Below are positions 7,119-15,886 of a DNA stretch of 39,019 nucleotides, piece after piece; position 1 is the first letter of the stretch; every line of letters starts with the position of its first letter. The stretch is from Flavobacteriales bacterium UBA1937 (GTDB taxonomy: Bacteria > Bacteroidota > Bacteroidia > Flavobacteriales > Weeksellaceae). The DNA is taken from positions 223 to 39,241 of the forward strand of contig DDFD01000038.1 in NCBI GenBank assembly GCA_002337005.1, read 5' to 3'. The position numbers were made by a program, and so were the translations under genes. A model generated the notes under the pieces. It had not been told where the DNA came from. It saw only the letters and a program-made list of their open reading frames with translations, and did no database searches.

Positions 7119-8834
7119 ATGAATGCACGTGTTTTAGAATTAATTCAGCGCCCAGAAAATATTTCTGCAGAAGATATTTCGGTTCTTCAATCAGAGATTA
7201 ATAAATTTCCATACATGCAAAGCATAAGAACTTTGCATCTATCTGCTATTCATCAATTTAATACAGAAAATTACCACAAAGAGCTTACCAAAACCGCAGC
7301 TTACACTACGGATAAAAAAATTCTTTATCATTTCATAAATTTCAAAAAAGAGGCTGAAAAGAAAGAACCTACCAAGTTCAAAAAAATTAATTTGGTTAAA
7401 GAAACTGAAACACCAATTAATCCTATTCCTGAAACCATTGTAGAAGAAAAAATTTCTGAAACGGCAGCCAATAAAATTGTAGGAGACACCGAAATAGAAG
7501 CTCCAATTCCCAATAAATTGGCAGATGAAATTTCTGAAAACTCTACACCAAACTCTGAAATTTTAGAAACCGCCAAGTCAGAATTAGAGAAAATAACCGC
7601 AGAAAAAACTGTAGAAATGCAGCCTATTTCTATAATAGGTGATACCGAACTAGAAGCTCCAATTCTAGACAAAAAAGAAAATGAGTTTGAACTTATTAAT
7701 AAAGAAGAAAATTTAGAAATAGAAAATCAGATTTTTGCAGAATTAGCTGCCGAAGAAGAAAAACAAAATGATGTTTTCAAAACCAGAGAAGGTGATCTAA
7801 ATTTTAGCAAAGACACTGTTTTAGAACATATCGATCAGGTAAAAGAAACGAACATTACACCAGCTGAAATCAGTTTCAATGCTTTTGACAGTTTTCTTCC
7901 GGATGTTAAATTTTCTGTTCCAGCAAAATCTGAAGAACTTGCAATACAAGAAATTACACCTGAAGAAAAAGTAGAAATCTCTTCTGAAAAAGACATTAAT
8001 TCTAATCAAATCCAAGAATTTGAAATCATACCAGAACCTATTTTTAAAGAAGAAATAGTAATAGCTGATGAAACCAAAGAAGAAGCGATTGAACCTGAAG
8101 AGGAAAATGAAATTACAGAAGAAACAACAGAGCCAGAAATTGCTTTTGAATGGAAACCTATGAATTTCATCCAAAATCCTTTGGATGCTAACATCAAAAA
8201 TCCTAAGCAAGAAACACCGAAATCCATTGCTCCAATTCTCGAAAAAGCGATTCCTACAGAAGTAAAACCTATAGAAATTGCGCCTGTTCAAGAAATAAAA
8301 CAAGACGAAATAGTTACTGAACAATCTTCTGAAATAAAAGAAGAAAAACCTGTAATCAACATTTCATTTTTTGAAAATAACGTTTCGGAAATGGTGACAG
8401 AAGAACCAATAATAAAAGAAGAAGAAGTAGAAGAAATTATAACCGAAGAAAAAACAGAAGATGTCGCTAGCAATGTCCCAAATTTTGTAAATACTTGGCA
8501 AAATTGGTTAAAAATTGACCGAACAGAAACACCCAAAACAGAACCAGAGCCCGTAAAAATCATTGAAAAGAAAGCTGAGATTATTGATAAATTTATAGAA
8601 GAAAACCCTAAAATTTCTCAACTAAAAGAAGATGCTAATTACGTAGTAAAAGAAAAAATAACAGATATTTCTCATCTAATGACAGAAACTTTGGCAAAAT
8701 TGTACGTAGAGCAAAGATTATACACCAAAGCCATTACCGCTTACGAAGCACTGAAGAAAAAACATCCCGAAAGACAAAATGAATTTGAAGATAAAATTAA
8801 AGAAATCAAAGAATTAAAGAACAACAATAGATAA
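7119..8834 (+). CDS. Glu-rich low-complexity protein with C-terminal TPR-like segment
   Basis: 571 residues. The first 75 or so (MNARVLELIQRPENIS...) form a compact helical domain that looks conserved. The middle (about 85-500) is acidic, Glu/Ile/Lys-rich and probably disordered, with a duplicated motif: GDTEIEAPIP near 127 and GDTELEAPIL near 174. The end (about 520-571) is a TPR-like hairpin, LAKLYVEQRLYTKAITAYEALKKKHP. No signal peptide or membrane segment. Its position right after lptE (1 nt gap) and before a terminator is the usual flavobacterial order, normally followed by secG, which is absent here. Function unknown; a cytoplasmic adaptor is one guess. Confidence 0.8.
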   Translation: MNARVLELIQRPENISAEDISVLQSEINKFPYMQSIRTLHLSAIHQFNTENYHKELTKTAAYTTDKKILYHFINFKKEAEKKEPTKFKKINLVKETETPINPIPETIVEEKISETAANKIVGDTEIEAPIPNKLADEISENSTPNSEILETAKSELEKITAEKTVEMQPISIIGDTELEAPILDKKENEFELINKEENLEIENQIFAELAAEEEKQNDVFKTREGDLNFSKDTVLEHIDQVKETNITPAEISFNAFDSFLPDVKFSVPAKSEELAIQEITPEEKVEISSEKDINSNQIQEFEIIPEPIFKEEIVIADETKEEAIEPEEENEITEETTEPEIAFEWKPMNFIQNPLDANIKNPKQETPKSIAPILEKAIPTEVKPIEIAPVQEIKQDEIVTEQSSEIKEEKPVINISFFENNVSEMVTEEPIIKEEEVEEIITEEKTEDVASNVPNFVNTWQNWLKIDRTETPKTEPEPVKIIEKKAEIIDKFIEENPKISQLKEDANYVVKEKITDISHLMTETLAKLYVEQRLYTKAITAYEALKKKHPERQNEFEDKIKEIKELKNNNR

Positions 8835-8835
8835 T

Positions 8836-8868
8836 AAAAAAAATCTCAATAGGTATTGAGATTTTTTT
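8836..8868. terminator. Bidirectional terminator between the miaB operon and DUF4126
   Basis: The arms AAATCTCAAT and ATTGAGATTT flank a short loop, with A-runs upstream and seven T downstream, so it can terminate both convergent transcripts. The stop of the TPR protein is just before it and the stop of the DUF4126 gene lies about 20 nt after it. Confidence 0.85.
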
Positions 8869-8886
8869 ATTGTTAAAGTACATAAA

Positions 8887-9492
8887 TTAAACTTCTTCAG
8901 TAATAAAAATATTTTTTAATTTACCCCACATTTTCCTTCCAAAAATAAAAACGACTACCAACAATGCAATTGCAATGATTACCGCAATTATTGGTGCTAC
9001 CAAAGCTAAAACAGCCATAATTCCTGCTCCTGCAGTTTCCGTGGTAGCAACTACAGAGTTTCCTAATCCGCCAGTTGTAGCGGTAGAAGCTGCCCTAGTT
9101 CCTGCAAACCCAGAGCTTATAGCAGCCGCTGTTCCTCCTCCTGCAATTAATGCCAAAGCCCAAGTTGGGAAAGTTCCCAAATCTGCAAACTGACTTGCAA
9201 ACAATACAGAACCAGCTACGGTAGCCAATGGAACAGAAATAGTATCTAACAAATGATCTACATAAGGAATATAATACGCCAAAACCTCTACAATTGTAGC
9301 AATTCCTGTGGTAATAAGCGTAGGTAAACCTGCCAACCACATAAAATGATCATTCATTGGAATCCAGCCCATATAAGAAGCTAAACTCACAGCAAACATA
9401 GGTAAGAATACTCTAAAACCAGAAGCTGCGGCCAATCCAACACCTATAAAAGCACTGAGAATGTACGGAAAGTAAGGAATGTTGTCTAACAT
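8887..9492 (-). CDS. DUF4126 family membrane protein
   Basis: 201 residues, highly hydrophobic, with about four to five membrane segments rich in Ala and Gly. Family landmarks are GLAAASGFRVFLPMF near the N-terminus, the VEVLAYYIPYVDHLLDTI segment with charged residues in the membrane, and an ALIAGGGTAAAI repeat-like segment. The final segment (about 165-190) is a strong transmembrane helix followed by a basic tail. DUF4126 has no assigned function. It is last in the leftward tatD-tcdA-rnpA run, 54 nt after rnpA, and ends at a bidirectional terminator. Confidence 0.85.
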   Translation of the reverse strand: MLDNIPYFPYILSAFIGVGLAAASGFRVFLPMFAVSLASYMGWIPMNDHFMWLAGLPTLITTGIATIVEVLAYYIPYVDHLLDTISVPLATVAGSVLFASQFADLGTFPTWALALIAGGGTAAAISSGFAGTRAASTATTGGLGNSVVATTETAGAGIMAVLALVAPIIAVIIAIALLVVVFIFGRKMWGKLKNIFITEEV

Positions 9493-9546
9493 TTTTGTAA
9501 TTGTTTATTTTACAAACTAAAATTACAAAAAATGTGCTAATCTTTT

Positions 9547-9897
9547 CTATTTTTTTAAAAGTTTTAAGAAGTCTTTCTCAATTTCCTTGAAATGTTTCGG
9601 CTTTTCTTGAGAAATATAGAAAATCATACTTAGAGAATTTTCACCAAATTTTTCTAAAAAATCAGTTTTATGAAGACGATATGCCTCTCTCAAAAGTCTC
9701 TTTATTCTATTTCTATCTACCGCTTTTTTGAAATATCTTTTAGAAACAGAAACGCCTACTTTGTACTGAGTTATCTCTACTGATGAAAAAGAAATCAACC
9801 TTATATTTCCACAAGTTTGCCATTTTCCTTTCTCAAAAAGTAAGGAAATATCATTTTTTTGTTTCAGTTTTTCTTCTCGTGGATATTTAAAATTCAA
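9547..9897 (-). CDS. rnpA: Ribonuclease P protein component
   Basis: 116 residues. It begins NFKYPREEKLK, the normal N-terminus in flavobacteria, has the central VGVSVSKRYFKKAV strand-helix, and the family signature DRNRIKRLLREAYR (61-74). It binds the catalytic RNase P RNA and helps recognise the 5' leader of pre-tRNA. The start appears to be TTG at 9897: no in-frame ATG lies upstream near enough, and the next Met would remove conserved residues. rpmH, the usual neighbour in other phyla, is not here; the gene sits in a tatD-tcdA-rnpA-DUF4126 order. Confidence 0.93.
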   Translation of the reverse strand: MNFKYPREEKLKQKNDISLLFEKGKWQTCGNIRLISFSSVEITQYKVGVSVSKRYFKKAVDRNRIKRLLREAYRLHKTDFLEKFGENSLSMIFYISQEKPKHFKEIEKDFLKLLKK

Positions 9898-9993
9898 AAT
9901 ATATAATTTTTGTCAATTAATTGATGAATTCAGCTTTGAAAATGAATTAATTTTACACCTATTTTTTAATTCATCATTAGAAAAATTCACTTT

Positions 9994-10713
9994 TTATTTT
10001 TTTAATAAAAAATTTATAACCTCAGCCGCCGCATTCAGCCCAAAAAGCGCTGGCATATAGCTGATAGTTCCGTAGAAAGATTTTTTATAATTACTCCCGT
10101 CAGTTAATTTCAAACTGTCTTCATTTTGAATTTCAGTAGAAAAAACACATCGGAAACCTTTGGTAATTCCTTCTTTTTTTAATCTTTTTCTGATTTGTTT
10201 GGCTAAAAAACAATTGTTGGTTTTGCTCAGATCTCTCACCATTACTTTGCTAGGATCCATTTTACCACCAGCTCCCATAGAAGAGACAATTTTTATTTTT
10301 CTTCTTCGGCACGCTTTAATCAATGCTAATTTCGGAGAAACACTATCTATACAATCCAAGACATAATCGAAATGGTTGCTTTCTAAAATCTCATCCATTC
10401 TTTCTGGCGAAAGAAACTCGTTCATTTTCACTAAATTAATTTCTGGATTAATATCCAAAATTCTTTCGGCTACTACCTCCACTTTATCTTTACCAACGGT
10501 GGTATGCAATGCTGGCAACTGCCTATTAACATTAGTAATATCTACCACATCACCATCTACAATGGTTAAATTTCCTACACCTGCTCTTGCCAAAAATTCT
10601 GCGGCAAAAGAACCTACTCCACCAAGACCAACGACCAAAACGTTAGCTTTTTTTAATTTTTCGATTCCTTCGGGTTTTATTAATAATTCGGAGCGTTGCA
10701 ACCAATCTGTCAT
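9994..10713 (-). CDS. tcdA: tRNA threonylcarbamoyladenosine dehydratase (ThiF/E1-like)
   Basis: 239 residues of the E1/ThiF/MoeB fold. The nucleotide-binding GLGGVGS (29-35) is followed by VDGDVVDITNVNRQ (52-65), with Asp53 and the Asn-x-x-Arg that bind ATP, and DYVLDCIDSV. The later SSMGAGGKMDPSKV and CFLAKQIRKRLKK segments are typical of TcdA/CsdL, not MoeB. It cyclises t6A37 to ct6A37 in tRNAs decoding ANN codons, using ATP. The MoeB zinc Cys pairs are absent, which favours this call. It lies 52 nt after tatD on the same strand, a known flavobacterial pairing. Confidence 0.9.
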   Translation of the reverse strand: MTDWLQRSELLIKPEGIEKLKKANVLVVGLGGVGSFAAEFLARAGVGNLTIVDGDVVDITNVNRQLPALHTTVGKDKVEVVAERILDINPEINLVKMNEFLSPERMDEILESNHFDYVLDCIDSVSPKLALIKACRRRKIKIVSSMGAGGKMDPSKVMVRDLSKTNNCFLAKQIRKRLKKEGITKGFRCVFSTEIQNEDSLKLTDGSNYKKSFYGTISYMPALFGLNAAAEVINFLLKK

Positions 10714-10765
10714 GTCAAAAATTTATTTTTATTTCAAAAAAATAAGATTACGTGATACTTACAGG

Positions 10766-11395
10766 CTAAAACTTAACATTGATAGATTGTAAATTTTCAG
10801 AAATCTTTTTTTGTAATTCTTCCAAAGAAATCTCTTTAATTTCAGAAACTTTTTGATACAATTCTGCCATATCAAAATCAGCATCATCTGTTTCCAAAAA
10901 AATTTTATCTATTGGAATTTCTTTTAAAATCGATTGCAAAGATAAGTTGTATAAAACAGATTTCCCAAAACTTAGAAAAAAACCGTGTTTCAGCATTTCA
11001 TCTGCTACCGATTTCTTTTTATTAAAACCGTGAATAATTAATGGAACTTTCGCCAACTTCTGAAACGGAATTAATTCTTGAAACCGCTTCACACAATGTA
11101 TAATTACAGGTTTTTGGATTTCATTTGCCCAAAGAATTTGCTTTTCAAAAACTATTTTTTGTAGATTTTCATCAATATTAATAAGCGCGTCTAGACCGCA
11201 CTCTCCTATCGCTAAACAATTGCCTAGAAGCGAAATTTCCTTTAATGCTTCAAAATAATTTTCCCAATTTTCATCAATATCCTTTGGATGAATGCCCACA
11301 GAAAAATAAGATTCAGGAACATTTTCGCCCAAATCTAAATTATAAATTCCATAAAAATTGCCTAAAGTATGATGATGAAAATTAAATGAATTCAT
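10766..11395 (-). CDS. TatD-family metal-dependent hydrolase
   Basis: 209 residues (shorter than the usual 255-265), amidohydrolase TIM barrel. The first metal motif is at the very N-terminus, FNFHHH (4-9), with Asn where many relatives have Asp. Then come SVGIHPKDI, AIGECGLDAL (metal Glu), VIIHCVKRF (metal His), LIIHGF (metal His) and FLETDDAD (metal Asp). TatD proteins are 3' nucleases or deaminase-like hydrolases, so the substrate is uncertain. The ATG at 11395 is chosen over an in-frame TTG at 11401, which belongs to the -7 box. First gene of the leftward operon. Confidence 0.88.
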   Translation of the reverse strand: MNSFNFHHHTLGNFYGIYNLDLGENVPESYFSVGIHPKDIDENWENYFEALKEISLLGNCLAIGECGLDALINIDENLQKIVFEKQILWANEIQKPVIIHCVKRFQELIPFQKLAKVPLIIHGFNKKKSVADEMLKHGFFLSFGKSVLYNLSLQSILKEIPIDKIFLETDDADFDMAELYQKVSEIKEISLEELQKKISENLQSINVKF

Positions 11396-11398
11396 ACC

Positions 11399-11406
11399 CA
11401 AAGATA
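11399..11406 (-). promoter_or_regulatory. -7 box TATCTTTG of tatD, only 3 nt before the ATG
   Basis: On the minus strand TATCTTTG, then GGT, then the ATG. With the usual spacing the transcript would start at or within a base or two of the start codon, so the mRNA is probably leaderless. Confidence 0.55.
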
Positions 11407-11446
11407 GGGATAATCAGTAAAAAAGCTTGTTTTTGTTAAACATTTG

Positions 11447-11477
11447 TTTGCATTGGTAAAACTTTTTTATATCTTTA
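11447..11477 (+). promoter_or_regulatory. Promoter of the TetR gene, TTTG-N19-TATCTTTA
   Basis: The -33 element TTTG (11447-11450) and -7 element TATCTTTA (11470-11477, one mismatch to TAnnTTTG) are separated by 19 nt, the canonical Bacteroidota spacing. The ATG follows at 11496. Confidence 0.65.
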
Positions 11478-11495
11478 CTTTCAAACTAAATTTGG

Positions 11496-12119
11496 ATGAA
11501 GAAGAAATTTACTGAAAAACAGATACAAATTTTAGACGTTGCCGAAGAACTAATCGCCAAAAAAGGCTTTGAAGGAACTTCAGTAAGGGATATTTCTGCA
11601 AAAGCAAATATAAATGTAGCGATGATTTCTTATTATTTTGGCTCTAAAGAAAAAATGATGGTCAATCTCTACCAGTATAGAGTGCAAAAAACCAGAGAAA
11701 CATTTGCAGAATTTACCCAAACCATAAAAGACGGAAAACCAGAAATGCAATTAAAAGAAATTATTAATTTTCTTGTCAAGCAATTGCTTATGTATAACTA
11801 TTTTCACGGATTTGTAACTCAGGAACTGAGACACGACGAACGCGTAAAAAACACATTGTTAGAATTTTACCAAACATGTGTAATCGTACTAGACGAAGTT
11901 ATCCAAAAAGGAATAGTTTCTGGTGTCTTTAAAAGAGCTGCTAAATCTGAAGACATTGTCTCTACAATAATCGGTACTGTAGTTTTTACCATTAGAAATA
12001 AAAATTTCTACGAAATGTATCTCAAAGGAAATGAAGAAGATTACCTCATCAATTCTGAAAAGAAGCTCAAAAACCATCTTAATCTATGTATTTTTGCGCT
12101 CTTAGGATACCAAATTTAA
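11496..12119 (+). CDS. TetR/AcrR-family transcriptional regulator
   Basis: 207 residues. The N-terminal helix-turn-helix (about 8-55) reads ILDVAEELIAKKGFEGTSV then ISAKANINVAMISYYFGSKEKM, a standard TetR DNA-binding domain. The all-alpha C-terminal half should bind a ligand and dimerise. No efflux or enzyme gene lies beside it: tatD is divergent and bamD follows with its own promoter, so the regulated target is not evident. Autoregulation is plausible because only 100 bp separate it from tatD. Confidence 0.9.
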   Translation: MKKKFTEKQIQILDVAEELIAKKGFEGTSVRDISAKANINVAMISYYFGSKEKMMVNLYQYRVQKTRETFAEFTQTIKDGKPEMQLKEIINFLVKQLLMYNYFHGFVTQELRHDERVKNTLLEFYQTCVIVLDEVIQKGIVSGVFKRAAKSEDIVSTIIGTVVFTIRNKNFYEMYLKGNEEDYLINSEKKLKNHLNLCIFALLGYQI

Positions 12120-12170
12120 TCTTAATTACGTTAAAGTATCTTAAAATAAATCTTTTGACAAAAAAAGTTT

Positions 12171-12178
12171 TATTTTTG
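12171..12178 (+). promoter_or_regulatory. -7 box TATTTTTG of the bamD operon
   Basis: An exact TAnnTTTG match followed by CA, 46 nt before the bamD ATG. A TTTG lies 13 nt upstream, too close for a standard -33, so only the -7 element is claimed. Confidence 0.5.
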
Positions 12179-12224
12179 CAAACTGAATAGGAAACATTAT
12201 CAAGAAGTTTCCACCGTTTCATCT

Positions 12225-13211
12225 ATGAAAAAAACATTTTCTATTTTGGCAATTGCATTGGTGCTTTTGTCTTGTAATAAAGAACACAGATTAGCAATGG
12301 CTAGTGCTGACAAGGATTATATCCTAAAAGTTGCTAACAAAGAATTTGAAAAGAAAAAATGGACAGATGCACTTGCTCTATACGAAAGACTTACCAATCT
12401 GGTAGCTGGTACAGATGATGCACCAGAAGTTCTTTACAAATCTGCCTTTGCTGAATATTATGACAAAAACTACAAACTAGCAGGTTACCATTTCAAAAGA
12501 TTTGCCGAAAGTTTCCCGAAAGATTCTAGAAGAGAAGAAGCAGCTTATATGTCTGCACTTTGCTACTACGAAGGCTCACAAGATTATAACTTAGACCAAG
12601 CAAACACCAACTCTGCAATTAATGAACTACAAGATTTCATCAACAATTATCCTAGTTCAGAAAGAGCAAAAAACATCAACGAAATGATAGACGAACTCAA
12701 TTATAAATTAGAGTTCAAAGCGTATGAAAATGCAAGACAATATTATAAAATGGCAGATTACAAAGCTGCTGATATTGCTTTTGAAAATGTACTCAATGAT
12801 TTCCCAGCAACTAAACTGAAACCAAAAATTTTTAATTATATCTTAAAGTCTAAAGCAGAATTGGCAATCAACTCTATTTATGACCTTAAAAAAGAAAGAT
12901 TAGAAAACGCACTCGCTTTTACCAGAACGGCAGAAAAAGAATTCCCAGGAACAGATAATGCTAAAGACGCTGTAGAATTGAGAGAAAAACTACAAAAAGA
13001 ATCTGAAGCATTTGCTAAATTACAAAAAGAAGTAGAAGCTAGACGTGCAGAACTTACGGAAAAGCAAAAACAAGCAGAAGCGAAGCTTGAAGAGAAAGAA
13101 CAAGCAAAAAAACAAGTAAAAGATGAGCAAGCTGCCAACAAAGCAAGAATAGATAGTGCAAAAATTACTACTCCTGCTCCTGCTGCCACTTTTAAAATTA
13201 AAAGAAATTAA
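12225..13211 (+). CDS. bamD: Outer-membrane assembly lipoprotein BamD
   Basis: 328 residues. A lipoprotein signal ends at LLSC (Cys17). TPR repeats cover about 30-245 (FEKKKWTDALALYERL, AGYHFKRFAESFPKD, INELQDFINNYPSSERA), matching BamD/YfiO. The C-terminus (about 255-320) is a charged Lys/Glu/Ala coiled coil ending in a short Ala-Pro tail, an extension seen in Bacteroidota. BamD is the essential lipoprotein of the BAM complex and delivers outer-membrane proteins to BamA. It leads the bamD-rpoZ pair; the order bamD, rpoZ, coaBC, DUF4835, recN is typical of flavobacteria. Confidence 0.92.
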   Translation: MKKTFSILAIALVLLSCNKEHRLAMASADKDYILKVANKEFEKKKWTDALALYERLTNLVAGTDDAPEVLYKSAFAEYYDKNYKLAGYHFKRFAESFPKDSRREEAAYMSALCYYEGSQDYNLDQANTNSAINELQDFINNYPSSERAKNINEMIDELNYKLEFKAYENARQYYKMADYKAADIAFENVLNDFPATKLKPKIFNYILKSKAELAINSIYDLKKERLENALAFTRTAEKEFPGTDNAKDAVELREKLQKESEAFAKLQKEVEARRAELTEKQKQAEAKLEEKEQAKKQVKDEQAANKARIDSAKITTPAPAATFKIKRN

Positions 13212-13249
13212 CTATCTTTGCAAACTAATTATAAAATATTTCACTCAAA

Positions 13250-13573
13250 ATGAGCGTAAAAGATACAAAAGCCGAAGTAAACACCATTACTTACGATAGA
13301 GATAAGATAGAAGAAAAAGTAGGTTCTATCTACGAAGCCATAGTAATTATGGGAAAAAGAGCTGAACAGATTAATGCTGAAATCAGAACAGAATTACACC
13401 AAAAATTAGATGAATTTGCGGTACATAACTCTACTTTGGAAGAAGTTTTTGAAAACAGAGAACAAATTGAAATTTCAAAAAACTACGAAAGATTACCAAA
13501 ACCTACATCTATTGCCATCAAAGAATGGTTTGATGATGAAATCTATTTCAGAAGAACTGACGACAGAGCATAA
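13250..13573 (+). CDS. rpoZ: RNA polymerase omega subunit (Bacteroidota type)
   Basis: 107 residues. The Rpb6/omega-like core is IVIMGKRAEQINAEIRTELHQKLDEF (about 32-57, quoted in part), and the protein has the C-terminal KPTSIAIKEWFDDEIYFR extension seen in Bacteroidota. Omega binds beta-prime and helps polymerase assembly. It lies 38 nt after bamD without a visible terminator between, so it is co-transcribed, and is closed by the terminator at 13595. It is small, but its position and sequence are typical. Confidence 0.85.
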   Translation: MSVKDTKAEVNTITYDRDKIEEKVGSIYEAIVIMGKRAEQINAEIRTELHQKLDEFAVHNSTLEEVFENREQIEISKNYERLPKPTSIAIKEWFDDEIYFRRTDDRA

Positions 13574-13594
13574 GAAATTTTCTTATCCATATAT

Positions 13595-13623
13595 AAATCA
13601 CAGAAAATTCTGTGATTTTTTTT
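13595..13623 (+). terminator. Terminator after rpoZ
   Basis: A nine-bp stem AAATCACAG / CTGTGATTT around AAAATT, followed by a T-run of eight. It separates bamD-rpoZ from coaBC. Confidence 0.85.
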
Positions 13624-13677
13624 ATCCCTACAATTCAAAAAAATTCAATAAATTCGTTCTCTAAAATGAATAAAATA

Positions 13678-14883
13678 ATGGCACTAAAAGGTAAAAAAAT
13701 TCTATTGGCAATTTCTGGCGGAATTGCAGCCTATAAAATGAATTACCTAGTGCGAGATTTTATAAAAAATGGAGCAGATGTAAAAGTAATTCTTACGCCT
13801 TCTGCTGAAAATTTTGTTTCTAAAGTCACCCTCTCTACGCTATCTAAAAACCCTGTTTTTTCTGATTTTTATGACGAAAACGGAACCTGGAATTCACACG
13901 TAGAATTAGGACTTTGGGCAGATGTTTTAGTCATTGCTCCTTGTACTGCTAATACACTTTCGAAAATGGTTCACGGGATTTGTGACAATCTGGTTATTGC
14001 CACTTATCTCTCTGCCAAATGCCCAGTTTTTATAGCTCCAGCAATGGATTTGGATATGTACGCGCATCCTTCAACCCTCGAAAATTTAGAAAAAGCAGAA
14101 AAATTTGGGCATCATATCATTCCTGCTGAATTTGGTGAATTGGCTTCTGGTTTAGTAGGACAAGGAAGATTAGCAGAAAACGAAACCATTTTACAAAAAA
14201 TTGAAGAATTTTTTGCAGCTTCACATCCAAAAACATTAGAGGGTAAAACAGTTCTCATTACAGCAGGACCAACTTACGAAGCAATAGATCCTGTAAGATT
14301 TATAGGAAATCATTCTTCTGGTAAAATGGGATTTTCTATCGCAGAAGAAGCCGAAAAACGAGGCGCAAAAGTTATCCTAATTTCTGGACCTACCGCACAG
14401 AAAACCAGCAACAAAAACATTGAAATTCACAAAATTACTTCCGCAAAAGAAATGTTTGATGAAGTTTTTAAATATTTTGAAAACACAGACATTGCTATTA
14501 TGAGCGCAGCTGTTGCGGATTATACACCAAAATTTGTAGCCAAAGAAAAAATTAAAAAATCTGAAGCAGAATTTACCATAGAGTTGGTAAAAAATCCTGA
14601 TATTTTGAAAACGATGGGCGAAAAAAAATCGCATCAATTTTTAGTGGGATTTGCTCTTGAAACTCAGAACGAAGAAGAAAATGCTAAAGGCAAGCTCGAG
14701 AAAAAAAATCTAGATATGATTGTTCTTAATTCCTTGAAAGATGAAGGTGCTGGATTTCAAAAAGACACTAATAAAATTAAAATTCTAACCAAAACAGAAC
14801 AAAAAGAATTTTCTTTAAAATCAAAAGAAAACGTAGCAAAAGATATTTTGAATTTCGTGGAAGAAAAATTCAATAAATCTTAG
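13678..14883 (+). CDS. coaBC: Bifunctional phosphopantothenoylcysteine decarboxylase / phosphopantothenate-cysteine ligase
   Basis: 401 residues. The N-terminal flavoprotein CoaC domain (about 1-180) has KILLAISGGIAAYK, active-site His74 (NSHVELG), PCTANT (88-93), Cys115 and PAMD (121-124). The CoaB domain (about 188-400) has LITAGPTYEAIDPVR and GNHSSGKMG, then AAVADYTP and a KNPDIL stretch. Together they make 4'-phosphopantetheine from phosphopantothenate, cysteine and a nucleotide triphosphate for CoA synthesis. The start MALKGKK at 13678 fits the family; an in-frame ATG at 13666 (MNKIMALK) is the alternative. It follows the rpoZ terminator, so it needs its own promoter; TAAATTCG at 13649 is a weak candidate. 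Confidence 0.95.
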   Translation: MALKGKKILLAISGGIAAYKMNYLVRDFIKNGADVKVILTPSAENFVSKVTLSTLSKNPVFSDFYDENGTWNSHVELGLWADVLVIAPCTANTLSKMVHGICDNLVIATYLSAKCPVFIAPAMDLDMYAHPSTLENLEKAEKFGHHIIPAEFGELASGLVGQGRLAENETILQKIEEFFAASHPKTLEGKTVLITAGPTYEAIDPVRFIGNHSSGKMGFSIAEEAEKRGAKVILISGPTAQKTSNKNIEIHKITSAKEMFDEVFKYFENTDIAIMSAAVADYTPKFVAKEKIKKSEAEFTIELVKNPDILKTMGEKKSHQFLVGFALETQNEEENAKGKLEKKNLDMIVLNSLKDEGAGFQKDTNKIKILTKTEQKEFSLKSKENVAKDILNFVEEKFNKS

Positions 14884-14916
14884 AAAAATCCGTTTCTAAA
14901 AACGAAAACGAACTGA

Positions 14917-15819
14917 ATGAAAAAACTACTTTACCTATTTAGCCTATTTATTTTTTGCAATTTTAGCTTTGCACAAGAGCTCAATGCTCAGGTTCAGGTC
15001 AACTATCAAAATATTGGCGGTAGTAATTTACAACTTTACCGAACTTTAGAAAAAAGTTTAAAAGATTTTATCAATAACACGAGCTGGACTGGTAAAAAAC
15101 TGCAAAACTTCGAGAAAATAAAATGCAGTTTTGCTATTGTATTAACAGAAAAAACGGGCAATAATTTTAAAGGAACTTTGGTAGTACAATCTGTACGCCC
15201 TGTTTATGGTTCGCAATATGAATCTCCGATACTTAATATTAATGACACCAATTTCTCTTTCGAATATTTAGAAAATCAAAACATGATTTTTAACGAAAGA
15301 CAGTTTTCTGGCAAAAATTTAATTGATGTTTTGAGCTTTTATGTGTATCTAATTCTAGGCTATGATGCAGACACTTTCCAAATGAAAGGAGGAACACCTT
15401 GGTTTGATAAAGCCATGAAAATTACCCAAAACTCACAAAATCAAAATTATGCTGGTTGGTCTCAAATAGAAAGTCCAAGAAATAGAGGTGTTTTGATTTC
15501 CACCATTTTATCTGAACAGAACTCTACCCTTAGAAATTTTTATTACAATTATCACAGAACCGGCTTAGACAATCTAGCAAAAGCAGACCAAATTTCTACA
15601 AAGCAAATCATTGCTAGTGAAATTATGAAGTTGAAATTTTATGATAACAATTTCCAAATGAATTATCCTTTTAATATTTTTATTGAAAGTAAAAAAGATG
15701 AAATTTTCAACATTTTCAATTCTAATAACAATGGTTCTGTAAATATGTCTGAGCTGAAACAATTGATGAATACCTTCTCTCCGAAAGATTCTGATTCTAA
15801 ATGGAACAAATGGAATTAA
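14917..15819 (+). CDS. DUF4835 / PorD-like protein, type IX secretion-associated
   Basis: 300 residues with a Sec signal peptide (cleavage likely after FSFAQ). The body matches DUF4835: ELNAQVQVNYQ at the mature N-terminus, LEKSLKDFINNTSWT, VQSVRPVYGS, LSFYVYLILGYDADTF and ESPRNRG. Family knowledge: this Bacteroidota-specific family is linked to the type IX secretion system under the name PorD; its biochemical job is not settled. No other T9SS gene is in the window. It lies 33 nt after coaBC, in the conserved coaBC-DUF4835-recN order, and is likely co-transcribed with coaBC. Confidence 0.82.
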   Translation: MKKLLYLFSLFIFCNFSFAQELNAQVQVNYQNIGGSNLQLYRTLEKSLKDFINNTSWTGKKLQNFEKIKCSFAIVLTEKTGNNFKGTLVVQSVRPVYGSQYESPILNINDTNFSFEYLENQNMIFNERQFSGKNLIDVLSFYVYLILGYDADTFQMKGGTPWFDKAMKITQNSQNQNYAGWSQIESPRNRGVLISTILSEQNSTLRNFYYNYHRTGLDNLAKADQISTKQIIASEIMKLKFYDNNFQMNYPFNIFIESKKDEIFNIFNSNNNGSVNMSELKQLMNTFSPKDSDSKWNKWN

Positions 15820-15886
15820 GCTATTTTTGAGTTATAATTTTCTTCAACAAATAATTGATGATATTAAAAATTAACAATTAATGTTA

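Noticed and set aside
7821..8324. 167-codon frame antisense to the Glu-rich protein
   Set aside because: The Phe/Tyr/Arg-rich translation is the direct complement of GAA/AAA-rich low-complexity coding sequence.
13410..13664. 84-codon frame overlapping rpoZ and its terminator
   Set aside because: It is out of frame with rpoZ and crosses a clear terminator hairpin.
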